From a virus, in the IMG/VR virus record IMGVR_UViG_3300033143_002834, positions 1 through 20,361 of that record: a stretch of 20,361 nucleotides of DNA, one strand, 5' to 3'. Under the pieces are notes generated by a model. The model was given only the letters and a program-made list of their open reading frames with translations, made no database searches and was not told the DNA's origin. The number at the start of each line of letters is the position of its first letter. The first letter of the stretch is position 1. A program made the position numbers and the translations under genes. Below, piece after piece: positions 1-6,049 of the stretch.

Positions 1-61
1 CTTTACAATACCCTCTTGTATAAGATGTACTTTAGAATTCTGTTTGTTAATAACTGGTTGA

Positions 62-640
62 TTATCTAACTTTTGGATTTCCTAACATTATTTTTTCGTA
101 TGTAGAACCAGCAATTTTTCTTGAGTACCAACCATCACCATTTTTACCAGATAATTTACCATGCCAAGTTATATCTTTTTTTAATGCTTGTTTAACTCGG
201 TTTTCATCTGAGACAATAGGAACTCCTTTGGCTATTAATATATCTGCTAGTTTATGTGATACTTCTATATAATTACCAGAACGTTTTAGTGCATTGATTC
301 TACTATGGAGATATGCTTTTTTAGCAACATTAGTACCATCAGTTGCACCAACAACTAATTTATTACCTGCAGGTTTAATTTTAGCACCACTTACTGCATC
401 AGGTGCAGGGTCGGCATCTAAGTTTATAAGTTCCCATTTACTAATATCATTTGATGTAATATCGGATGGAGACTTTATATTTGGGTGACCGCCTAAAGGT
501 TTGTATGTTTGTTTTATAAGGTCAAAAATTTCTTTTTTAAACATTTCCAATTCTTTCTTAGAAGCATCCAACCAAATACCCCTTTGTAATTCTGTTATTA
601 TTTCTTCTCTTATAATTTGTCTAACCTGTGACTTCTTCAT
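62..640 (-). CDS. Phage protein of unknown function, 192 aa
   Basis: I cannot assign a function. The ATG (638-640, minus strand) follows an AAGGA-like ribosome binding site. The N-terminus is a charged helix (KKSQVRQIIREEI, residues 2-14) of a type often seen at the start of marine phage proteins. The middle holds a conserved-looking block, GGHPNIKSPSDI then WELINLDADPAPDAV (about residues 50-83), and the C-terminal half ends in GWYSRKIAGSTYEKIMLG. From memory this arrangement recurs in marine phage proteins of unknown role, some loosely labelled acetyltransferase-like; I see no motif that proves this. The 5' end overlaps the next minus-strand gene by about 20 bp, so the two are probably co-transcribed. 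Confidence 0.75.
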   Translation of the reverse strand: MKKSQVRQIIREEIITELQRGIWLDASKKELEMFKKEIFDLIKQTYKPLGGHPNIKSPSDITSNDISKWELINLDADPAPDAVSGAKIKPAGNKLVVGATDGTNVAKKAYLHSRINALKRSGNYIEVSHKLADILIAKGVPIVSDENRVKQALKKDITWHGKLSGKNGDGWYSRKIAGSTYEKIMLGNPKVR

Positions 641-926
641 TTCCGTCCTTAATTTTCGGTATACTATTTTTAGCGAGTTCGATTAATTCTTTCATTTCTT
701 CAATTTTACCAAATTGTTTTGGTACAAATATTGCTATTAATATTAATACATCATGTGTAGATATAAAAACAATAGTATTCACATCAATTGGATTGTTCCC
801 TAAAAATACTAAACACATCACCAATATGTTTATTACAAAAAAATACCACATAAAATATGAACTGAATAACCTAGTGCTACTTGGTTTTCCATCTGGGCCT
901 TTTAAATAATCTTTGAACTTTGGCAT
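621..926 (-). CDS. Small two-helix membrane protein, holin candidate
   Basis: This is a 101-residue protein with a soluble, positively charged N-terminus (MPKFKDYLKGPDGKPSSTRL) and two hydrophobic stretches at about residues 23-43 and 51-68. A charged amphipathic tail follows (PKQFGKIEEMKELIELAKN). The ATG at 924-926 has a strong AAGGAG site, so the start is secure. The size, the two membrane segments and the charged tail fit a phage holin or another small inner-membrane phage protein. That is inference from architecture only. The recognisable lysozyme of the window lies far away on the other strand (14048-14659), so a lysis-cassette argument is not available. It overlaps the gene downstream on the same strand. 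Confidence 0.7.
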   Translation of the reverse strand: MPKFKDYLKGPDGKPSSTRLFSSYFMWYFFVINILVMCLVFLGNNPIDVNTIVFISTHDVLILIAIFVPKQFGKIEEMKELIELAKNSIPKIKDGNEEVTG

Positions 927-935
927 AATGTCTCC

Positions 936-1328
936 TTAATATTGTATCTGTATATGTCCTTCTTTGAATTCAGGCGATATATTCTGTGAAACAGGTAGTG
1001 GAGTTAAACTAACAGATGCTATTTCTTCATCACCAATACTAACAGTATAATGTGAGAAAGTATTATCTTGTGTTTCTCCTATTAAAGCAAATGAATGTAT
1101 TTTTGTATTTTTAATTTCAGTTCCATCTATTTCCCATTCTTCTACACAACGTTTTATTTTAATTGGGTTATATCCTTTGTAGTCTGTTTCACCTATTTTT
1201 GTATGTAATTTAACTGTAATAAATTTTTCATTAGCATAATCAATCATCACATTCGATAACCTATCATCCAAATTCTCCGGAACGATATTTTGAAAAATAA
1301 TAGTCGATATGTCGTTTGTTAAAATCAT
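936..1328 (-). CDS. Phage protein of unknown function, 130 aa
   Basis: The product begins MILTNDISTIIFQ and ends EFKEGHIQIQY. I chose the ATG at 1326-1328. The frame stays open further upstream to 1424, but the extra 32 residues would run through the promoter-like motif and the phased TGTACG motifs and look non-coding. The sequence is mixed polar with many alternating hydrophobic residues, suggesting a beta-rich fold, and has no signal peptide or membrane segment. No motif is recognised. There is no ribosome binding site; the ATG sits only a few bases after an AT-rich promoter-like sequence, so the mRNA leader would be very short. It is the first gene of the leftward unit, and its stop lies 9 bp before the start of the membrane protein gene. 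A structural role is possible but unproven. Confidence 0.65.
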   Translation of the reverse strand: MILTNDISTIIFQNIVPENLDDRLSNVMIDYANEKFITVKLHTKIGETDYKGYNPIKIKRCVEEWEIDGTEIKNTKIHSFALIGETQDNTFSHYTVSIGDEEIASVSLTPLPVSQNISPEFKEGHIQIQY

Positions 1329-1329
1329 T

Positions 1330-1350
1330 ATATTTAATATAAATATTCGG
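1330..1350 (-). promoter_or_regulatory. Promoter-like AT-rich motif for the leftward genes
   Basis: Read on the minus strand this is GAATATTTATATTAAATA. It resembles the TATATTTATA core found before several rightward genes and sits directly in front of the ATG at 1328. It would drive the three minus-strand genes. Assignment rests on motif similarity and position only. Confidence 0.4.
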
Positions 1351-1353
1351 GAG

Positions 1354-1389
1354 TGTACGTTTCTGTAAAAATATGTACGAAAATGTACG
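1354..1389. promoter_or_regulatory. Three phased TGTACG motifs, candidate operator
   Basis: TGTACG occurs at 1354-1359, 1374-1379 and 1384-1389. The copies start 20 bp and 10 bp apart, so all three lie on the same face of the helix. They sit just upstream of the leftward promoter-like motif and within the divergent region. The spacing suggests binding of a regulator, but no protein is identified. Confidence 0.35.
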
Positions 1390-1597
1390 ATTTTGGGTAA
1401 GAAATATCCTTTAAACCTCAACAAAAATTTATTTTACCTATTTTGCCTGATTTTAAACACCTAATTTAGAACAACTTAATAATTTTGGGATGGTTTTTGT
1501 AATATAATTAAACAAATAATTAAAATAAACCGAGTGTTTACCAAAAAACAACATAATTATTTGTTTGGTATAAATTTAAAATTCAAAGGAGGTAAAA

Positions 1598-1795
1598 ATG
1601 AAAAAAGTATTAATTATAATTGCTATTGCATTTATAGCATTAATTTCTATGGCGATAGTTACAGCACCAGAAACAGAAATGACAGGAACGATCTACGAAG
1701 AAGAAATTGTAGTTGAAGATTGGATGACAAAAACTTTTGTAGTAGAAGATTCTATAAAAGTTGAAGACTGGATGACTAAACCATTTAATATATAG
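1598..1795 (+). CDS. Small exported protein with VEDWMTKxF repeats
   Basis: The 65-residue product opens with a signal-peptide-like segment (MKKVLIIIAIAFIALISMAIVTA, residues 1-23). The mature part would be about 40 residues. It is acidic and holds the nine-residue repeat VEDWMTKTF and, 17 residues later, VEDWMTKPF. A strong AAAGGAGG site lies 5-10 bp before the ATG, the best in the window, so the start is secure. From memory, short exported proteins with (L/V)EDWM.KPF-like repeats occur in Bacteroidota; that would place the host in this group and suggests the gene came from a host. Function unknown; it should be exported across the inner membrane. It is first in the rightward direction, 11 bp before the PspC-domain gene, and probably co-transcribed with it. 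Confidence 0.75.
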   Translation: MKKVLIIIAIAFIALISMAIVTAPETEMTGTIYEEEIVVEDWMTKTFVVEDSIKVEDWMTKPFNI

Positions 1796-1806
1796 GAAAC
1801 AAAACT

Positions 1807-2052
1807 ATGTATCATAGAATTAAAAGAACAGTAGGAAAAGACGCCAAACTATTTGGTGTATTAGGTGGAATATCAAAACATTTGGACCCAGAATGGGATC
1901 CACTTGTAATTAGATTGGTGTTCCTTGTATTAGCAGCATTCTCAGGATTTGTGTTTATGTTTACTTTATATTTTATAATGGCACTTGTGTTAAATAGAGA
2001 AGACTGCGAAGATATTAATGATGAATGTATTCCCAAAGAACCTAAAGGTTAA
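1807..2052 (+). CDS. PspC-domain membrane protein
   Basis: This 81-residue protein matches the PspC domain. It has a charged N-terminus, then LFGVLGGISKHLDPEWDPLVIRLVF (about residues 15-39), the hallmark 'GVxGGIAxxxxxDPxxVRxxF' pattern, followed by a transmembrane helix (about 39-62). The short tail is acidic (EDCEDINDECIPKE). In bacteria PspC senses inner-membrane stress with PspB and protects membrane integrity when secretins or other proteins damage it; many Bacteroidota have stand-alone PspC proteins. In a phage it may stabilise or signal at the host membrane during infection; that is inference. An AGGAAA site precedes the ATG. The final codons and stop are part of a 20-base repeat (2044-2063) that recurs after the next gene. 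Confidence 0.85.
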   Translation: MYHRIKRTVGKDAKLFGVLGGISKHLDPEWDPLVIRLVFLVLAAFSGFVFMFTLYFIMALVLNREDCEDINDECIPKEPKG

Positions 2053-2063
2053 AAAAGGTTAAA
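2044..2063 (+). repeat. 20-bp direct repeat, copy 1
   Basis: AAAGGTTAAAAAAGGTTAAA is identical to 2574-2593. Both copies cover the end of a gene (stop codon in GGTTAA) and start a spacer with a hairpin, a promoter-like site and a similar leader. Confidence 0.85.
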
Positions 2064-2075
2064 TAGTTGCAATAA

Positions 2076-2092
2076 ATTTGGAAAGTCCAAAT
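2076..2092 (+). terminator. Short hairpin after the PspC-domain gene
   Basis: ATTTGGA and TCCAAAT form a perfect 7-bp stem around a 3-base loop. There is no T-run after it, so it is a weak or non-classical terminator, or an mRNA end stabiliser. It occupies the place of the strong terminator in the second copy of this spacer. Confidence 0.4.
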
Positions 2093-2096
2093 CATA

Positions 2097-2143
2097 GTGG
2101 TATATTAGTGTATAAGTTATAATAAACACTAAAAACAACCACT
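2097..2143 (+). promoter_or_regulatory. Promoter-like motif and leader, copy 1
   Basis: GTGGTATATTAGTGTATAAG (2097-2116) is followed by an A-rich leader ending in AACCACT just before ATGTC. The same order, with close sequence, occurs at 2638-2672. There is no Shine-Dalgarno sequence; the leader is A-rich, as in Bacteroidota genes. Confidence 0.5.
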
Positions 2144-2575
2144 ATGTCAATGTTACCAGTAGGCAAAAAAGACAATTTTAATGTTGTAAGAGTTAACAGA
2201 GGTGATAAACTAAAACTTATCACAGGTGAAACAGTTACGTTTGAAGTAATGAAACGGACTCGTTTTTCAGTTATGTCTGACAAAGGACGAATGAGTGTTC
2301 CTGTATACAGAACTAGAAATCAATCCACTCCTTTCATTGTAGAGGTTGTTGGTCATGATACCAAGGCTGTTCCTAAAAAAGTAGTAGTTGGTACTCTTAT
2401 TCCTGGAAACCTTTTTAAAATAGAAGGAAAGAGAGGAACATATATGTTTGAACGTGAAACTCCAAAAAACATCCATGGATGGGACATCTCCACAAGGCAA
2501 TCATATAATATTTCAAAAACCTTTAACATTGTTCAATTACACATGGACACGATTTACAAAGAACTTGTAGGTTAA
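2144..2575 (+). CDS. Phage protein of unknown function, 143 aa
   Basis: I do not recognise the product. It is basic and soluble, rich in short beta-type stretches (GDKLKLITGETVTFEVMKRTRFSVMS; KKVVVGTLIPGNLFKIEGKRG), with no cysteine cluster, membrane segment or signal peptide. The C-terminus (SYNISKTFNIVQLHMDTIYKELVG) looks helical. A second ATG two codons downstream (2150) is an alternative start; I kept 2144 because the spacing to the repeated leader matches that of the following cassette, where ATGTC occupies the same place. The next gene, 2673-3128, has a similarly placed beta-rich part and a helical end; a distant relationship by duplication is possible but residue identity is low. It stands as its own unit between a promoter-like site and a terminator. 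Confidence 0.75.
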   Translation: MSMLPVGKKDNFNVVRVNRGDKLKLITGETVTFEVMKRTRFSVMSDKGRMSVPVYRTRNQSTPFIVEVVGHDTKAVPKKVVVGTLIPGNLFKIEGKRGTYMFERETPKNIHGWDISTRQSYNISKTFNIVQLHMDTIYKELVG

Positions 2576-2593
2576 AGGTTAAAAAAGGTTAAA
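2574..2593 (+). repeat. 20-bp direct repeat, copy 2
   Basis: Identical to 2044-2063 and again overlaps the end of a gene (the stop codon is 2573-2575). An extra GGTTAA lies just before it, giving three GGTTAAA-like units in a row. Confidence 0.85.
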
Positions 2594-2601
2594 AACACTA
2601 A

Positions 2602-2637
2602 AATAACTGCCAATATATTTGGTAGTTATTTTTTTTT
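2602..2637 (+). terminator. Rho-independent terminator
   Basis: AATAACTGCCAA (2602-2613) pairs with TTGGTAGTTATT (2619-2630) over 12 bp with one G-T pair around a five-base loop. A run of T follows without a break (2629-2637). It ends the transcription unit of the 143-residue protein. Confidence 0.85.
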
Positions 2638-2672
2638 GTGGTATATTGTAGTATACATTAAAAACAAACACT
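2638..2672 (+). promoter_or_regulatory. Promoter-like motif and leader, copy 2
   Basis: GTGGTATATTGTAGTATACA is followed by TTAAAAACAAACACT directly before ATGTC. It closely matches 2097-2143, minus an internal block of about ten bases. It lies right after the terminator T-run, which supports a new transcription start here. Confidence 0.5.
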
Positions 2673-3128
2673 ATGTCACACAGCCATATCCTTTCACACA
2701 ACGATGCAAAAACTTTTATGTTTGCAGGAAAATCTACCGTTACTTTTTTAAGTAAAAACGGAAATCGTTTCACTTACAAAGTGAGTAAACTGAAGGAAAA
2801 ATATAAAACAGATCCTAATGGAGACGATGTGTTTTTCGTTTCTGTAATGACAGGAACTGATAATGAACATAGTTACTCTTATATGGGTACTGTTTTTGCC
2901 ACGAAAACTGGTGTAAAAACTTTTAAATTGACTAGGAAGAGTCGTGTAACAAAGGAAACTTTGAGTTACATCGCTTTTACTTATGTTATGAACCACTTGT
3001 ATAACGGTACACTTAAAGGAGTTGAAATTTTCCACGAAGGAAGATGTGGTCGTTGTAACAGAAAATTAACTGTTCCGGAGAGTATTCTTAACGGAATTGG
3101 TCCTGAATGTATTAAAATGATGAGGTAA
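2673..3128 (+). CDS. DUF6011-type zinc-binding phage protein
   Basis: The last 26 residues, CGRCNRKLTVPESI then NGIGPECIKM, form the short DUF6011 pattern (CxxCxxxLtdpeSixxGiGpxC), seen in many phage and plasmid proteins. Three cysteines, with a possible fourth ligand nearby, suggest a small zinc site; the domain's function is unknown, and it is sometimes attached to helicase or other nucleic-acid proteins. The N-terminal ~120 residues are beta-rich (KSTVTFLSKNGNRFTYKVSKL; DVFFVSVMTG) and I do not recognise them. There is no ribosome binding site; the start follows an A-rich leader like that of the gene before it. The next gene starts 4 bp after the stop. Confidence 0.8.
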   Translation: MSHSHILSHNDAKTFMFAGKSTVTFLSKNGNRFTYKVSKLKEKYKTDPNGDDVFFVSVMTGTDNEHSYSYMGTVFATKTGVKTFKLTRKSRVTKETLSYIAFTYVMNHLYNGTLKGVEIFHEGRCGRCNRKLTVPESILNGIGPECIKMMR

Positions 3129-3132
3129 TACG

Positions 3133-3366
3133 ATGGGAACCACAAAATTCATAATCACAAACGTCAAAAAAGATAAAGTATATAAGGGTGCTTATCAAAG
3201 GATCTTTACTATACTTAATCGGGAACGTATATTTACAGAAGTATACGAAACGGACGAAAGTGTTGGATTTGTGGATGGAACTTATTATTTGGAAGTATCT
3301 ACAACATTAGATCTAAACGAGGAAGAAGAAATTTTGAAAATAAAAAACGTTAAACTAAACGATTAA
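3133..3366 (+). CDS. Small phage protein of unknown function, 77 aa
   Basis: A small soluble protein, charged, with a beta-rich first part (TKFIITNVKKDKVYKGAYQ) and an acidic stretch near the end (LDLNEEEEILKIKN). No motif is recognised. It starts 4 bp after the DUF6011-type gene and ends 4 bp before the next gene, so it is part of the same operon; the end of the upstream gene supplies a GAGG that may act as ribosome binding site. Confidence 0.7.
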   Translation: MGTTKFIITNVKKDKVYKGAYQRIFTILNRERIFTEVYETDESVGFVDGTYYLEVSTTLDLNEEEEILKIKNVKLND

Positions 3367-3370
3367 TAAC

Positions 3371-3646
3371 ATGAATATGAACGCCGACATTTTTATTAAA
3401 AACGAAGGTTATATGGACGTTAGAGCACATCGTAACCTCAAAGTTCAGGAGTTTTTGGGTGGACTTGGAATTAACAACGCCCTATTGGAAATTGGTGATA
3501 CTTATTGTGGTGAACCAGTTTGGAAACCCGGTTGTAAATCTAAAAATGCAATGTTTTCATTTGCACTTGAGGAAAGATTTCACGACAAGTTTGTTAAGGA
3601 ATGTGAAAAAGCCGGATTTGTAGTTGAATCAGAATTTAGAGGATAA
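3371..3646 (+). CDS. Small phage protein of unknown function, 91 aa
   Basis: No family is recognised. The 91-residue product is soluble with two cysteines (IGDTYCGEPVWKPGC, about residues 42-56) and a helical, charged end (ALEERFHDKFVKECEKAGFVVESEF). A second ATG at 3377 is an alternative start. It is the last gene of the small accessory operon; the ~60 bp after it carry the promoter-like site of the NAD operon and no clear terminator. Confidence 0.7.
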   Translation: MNMNADIFIKNEGYMDVRAHRNLKVQEFLGGLGINNALLEIGDTYCGEPVWKPGCKSKNAMFSFALEERFHDKFVKECEKAGFVVESEFRG

Positions 3647-3676
3647 TTATAAATTAATTTGTTTTATTAAAATATC

Positions 3677-3697
3677 TTTTGTATATTACCATATAAG
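3677..3697 (+). promoter_or_regulatory. Promoter-like motif before the NAD operon
   Basis: TTTTGTATATTACCATATAA matches the left half of the recurring TTTTGTATATTTATATA motif. It lies about 10 bp before the first ATG of the operon, which has no Shine-Dalgarno sequence. Confidence 0.5.
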
Positions 3698-3705
3698 TTA
3701 TATAA

Positions 3706-4203
3706 ATGAAGAAAAAAGTATTACCAAAGATAAAAAATTACGAAACTTTTGATAAAGTTAATCCAACCGTAGATATAGCATGTTTTAATGTTAATCACAA
3801 CTATATGCTATTTGGTAAAAAAGCCACAGACGATAAACTTCGTTTGATTGGTGGTTTTGCGGATGTAACAGATAAAAGTTATGAGGATACAGCCCGTAGA
3901 GAATTTTTAGAAGAAACGGGAGGAACACTTGAAAATGTTGAATATATTGGAAGTCGACTTTCCAATGATTGGAGATTCCGCAAGTCAAATGACAAAGTTA
4001 TTACAGCATTGTTCTACGGACAAATATTAGATGATAGTAATTTGAAAGCTGCAGACGATATCGCTGAACTAAAATGGGTGGAATTTAACACTTTATGTGA
4101 AGTAAATTTATATGATATTATTATTGAAGGACATGTTTCTTTAGTAGAAAGAGCACTTGAACACATAACTAAACATGGAAATAAAAAATATAAAACTATA
4201 TGA
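3706..4203 (+). CDS. Nudix hydrolase, first gene of the NAD operon
   Basis: The 165-residue protein carries a Nudix box at about residues 49-73: GGFADVTDKSYEDTA then RREFLEETGG. The core REFLEETG, with the metal-binding glutamates (E66, E69, E70), is intact. The earlier conserved glutamate is replaced by lysine (K57), preceded by D56, and the loop is one residue longer than usual. Nudix enzymes split nucleoside diphosphates linked to another group; being first in an operon with NAD genes, ADP-ribose, NAD-related or nicotinic acid dinucleotides are reasonable substrates, but the sequence does not settle this. Its stop overlaps the nadE start as ATGA (4200-4203), so translation is coupled. It is not a nucleotidyltransferase and does not supply the missing NadD step. 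Confidence 0.88.
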   Translation: MKKKVLPKIKNYETFDKVNPTVDIACFNVNHNYMLFGKKATDDKLRLIGGFADVTDKSYEDTARREFLEETGGTLENVEYIGSRLSNDWRFRKSNDKVITALFYGQILDDSNLKAADDIAELKWVEFNTLCEVNLYDIIIEGHVSLVERALEHITKHGNKKYKTI

Positions 4204-5075
4204 AATACGAAGAAGCAGTAAAAAACATACGTAAAGAATTAAAAGACTACTTACAAAAAAGTGGTCTAAAATCACTTATTATTGGGGTATCTGGTGGACT
4301 AGATTCTACAGCAACCATATTATTAGCAACTCCGGTTTGTAAAGAACTAGGAGTTAATTTAATTGGTAGGTCGATATCCATAGAATCCAACAAACCAGAT
4401 GAAGTTGAAAGAGCTCATGAAATTGGACAGTTATGTGATAGTTTTTTACATTTGGATATTACAAACACATACAACGGAATGAAGTTTGTAAGTGATCTTG
4501 AAAAAACAACAAAGGACGCAAATAAAGATTCCGTACATACTAAAATTAGACATGGAAATGTTAAAGCAAGAATGAGAATGATTGTACTGTATAATTTAGC
4601 TTCTTTGTATGAAGGTATGGTACTTTCCACGGATAACTATACAGAATACCTACTTGGGTTCTGGACTTTACATGGTGATGTGGGTGATTACGGAATGATA
4701 CAAGAACTTTGGAAATCCGAAGTGTATGATATGGTAGAATGGATTCGTGATAATGAAATTGATAATACAATTACTAAACAACACATTACAAAAGTACTTG
4801 AGGCAAAAGCCACAGATGGATTGGGAATCACTAATTCAGATTTGGATCAAATCCTTCCCGAATGGAAAGGTGATTCACGAAGTGGTTATGAAGTAGTCGA
4901 TATAAAATTATCAATACATACAAAAATTCTTACTGATGGTAACAGCACACCAAGAGGACGAGCTGTTAATGAATATTTAGAACAAAATAAAGATTGTCCT
5001 GTTCTACAGAGACATTTAGCATCGAATTTCAAACGAAATAATCCGTATAATATTCCACGAAATAAAATTACATAA
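4200..5075 (+). CDS. nadE: NAD synthase, ammonia-dependent
   Basis: NadE makes NAD+ from nicotinic acid adenine dinucleotide, ATP and ammonia: the last step of NAD synthesis, in the cytoplasm. The 291-residue protein has the PP-loop ATP-pyrophosphatase motif SGGLDST (31-37), the helix GNVKARMRM (119-127), the STDNYTEYLLGFWTLHGDVGDY segment (about 143-164) that binds the substrate, and KATDGLG near residue 203, equivalent to the 'PSAGL' region of bacterial enzymes. It is about the length of single-domain NadE, so there is no glutaminase domain and it must use free ammonia. It overlaps the Nudix gene by four bases and is followed after 2 bp by the next gene. Motifs needed for activity appear intact. 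Confidence 0.93.
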   Translation: MKYEEAVKNIRKELKDYLQKSGLKSLIIGVSGGLDSTATILLATPVCKELGVNLIGRSISIESNKPDEVERAHEIGQLCDSFLHLDITNTYNGMKFVSDLEKTTKDANKDSVHTKIRHGNVKARMRMIVLYNLASLYEGMVLSTDNYTEYLLGFWTLHGDVGDYGMIQELWKSEVYDMVEWIRDNEIDNTITKQHITKVLEAKATDGLGITNSDLDQILPEWKGDSRSGYEVVDIKLSIHTKILTDGNSTPRGRAVNEYLEQNKDCPVLQRHLASNFKRNNPYNIPRNKIT

Positions 5076-5077
5076 AA

Positions 5078-5425
5078 ATGAAAAAGTATTATCGGTTATG
5101 TGAACGAAAAAATGGAAAATTATATACTTTGTTCCATCGTATAACTAAAAACAGGCATATGCCACTAAATACGTGGTTAAACGCTGAAATTAAAGAAGTT
5201 TGGGATGGTAGTCGTAAAACATCAAAAAAATATACTTCAGGATTTCATGTTTTTGAATATCCAGATGAATGTGCCGGTTTTATTAGTAAGTTTAGAAAAC
5301 CTCGTGATATGGTTATGGTAGAATGTGAGATAGGTAAAACTTGGCCAAAAACTCATAGTAAATCAAATGTTTTACTTACAGATAAAATAAAAGTATTGCG
5401 TGTAATAAAGGAATTGGAGATATGA
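5078..5425 (+). CDS. Unknown protein inside the NAD operon, 115 aa
   Basis: A basic soluble protein that begins KKYYRLCERKNGKLYTLFHRI and contains TSGFHVFEYPDECAGFISKFRKPRDMVMVECEIG (about residues 53-86). From memory similar proteins (YYRLCxxxxGxxxTLFHG ... GFHVF ... RDLVVVxCEV) occur in phages and bacteria with no known role. It lies 2 bp after nadE and overlaps the start of pncA by ATGA (5422-5425), so it is tightly linked to NAD genes. It lacks the (H/T)xGH and ISSTxxR motifs of nucleotidyltransferases, so it is not a disguised NadD. Confidence 0.75.
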   Translation: MKKYYRLCERKNGKLYTLFHRITKNRHMPLNTWLNAEIKEVWDGSRKTSKKYTSGFHVFEYPDECAGFISKFRKPRDMVMVECEIGKTWPKTHSKSNVLLTDKIKVLRVIKELEI

Positions 5426-6048
5426 AAACAGCATTAATAATCGTAGACGTACAAAAGGATTTTATGCCAAGTGGTAAGTTACCAGTACCAAATGGTGACT
5501 TAGTTATCCCAGCAATAAATTGGATGATGGAAAATATGAGGTTTGATTACATTGTGGCTACACAAGATTATCATCCAAAACGTCATAAATCTTTTGCATC
5601 ATCACATCCAGGTAGAGACCTGTATGAAACTATAAGGATTCCAGAAACTGGTCTATCTCAAGTGTTATGGCCAGATCATTGTGTAAAAGGAACGGTTGGT
5701 GCAAACATCCATCCTGATTTAAAACTTCCAGATGATACACATATTTTTCCTAAAGGAACGAATAAACTATACGATAGTTATTCTGGGTTCAAAGATGACG
5801 GAGGTATTCCTACCGGATTAGGAAATTATCTAAAAGATGTTGGTGTGGAAGAAGTATATATCGTAGGATTAACTACTGATTATTGCGTACAATTCACAGC
5901 ATTAGATGCTAAGAAATTAGGATTTAATACTATTGTAGTGGATAAAGCCTGTAGAGCAGTAGACGAGAGTATTGTTAAAGATGTATACGAAATTTTGGAA
6001 GGAAGAGGAATTTGGATTTTAAAAGGTGGACAATTTAAAAACAACTAA
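5422..6048 (+). CDS. pncA: Nicotinamidase
   Basis: PncA hydrolyses nicotinamide to nicotinate and ammonia, the entry to the Preiss-Handler salvage route. The 208-residue product is a full isochorismatase-fold enzyme. The catalytic triad is visible as D9 (IIVDVQKDF), K111 (FPKGTN) and C155 (GLTTDYCV). The metal site is D49, H51 and H86 (TQDYHP and WPDHC). Length and motif spacing match bacterial PncA. A GGAG lies just before the ATG, which overlaps the upstream stop by four bases. The ammonia it releases could feed the ammonia-dependent NadE of the same operon. All key residues are present, so I expect activity. Confidence 0.95.
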   Translation: MKTALIIVDVQKDFMPSGKLPVPNGDLVIPAINWMMENMRFDYIVATQDYHPKRHKSFASSHPGRDLYETIRIPETGLSQVLWPDHCVKGTVGANIHPDLKLPDDTHIFPKGTNKLYDSYSGFKDDGGIPTGLGNYLKDVGVEEVYIVGLTTDYCVQFTALDAKKLGFNTIVVDKACRAVDESIVKDVYEILEGRGIWILKGGQFKNN

Positions 6049-6049
6049 A

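Noticed and set aside
1-81. Open minus-strand frame running off the left edge (NQPVINKQNSKVHLIQEG)
   Set aside because: It has no ATG, GTG or TTG in the window after the TAG at 82-84, so I cannot call a gene start; it may be coding beyond the edge.
294-909. Plus-strand open frames opposite the leftward genes
   Set aside because: They lie inside better supported minus-strand genes, have no ribosome binding sites and have shadow-like composition.
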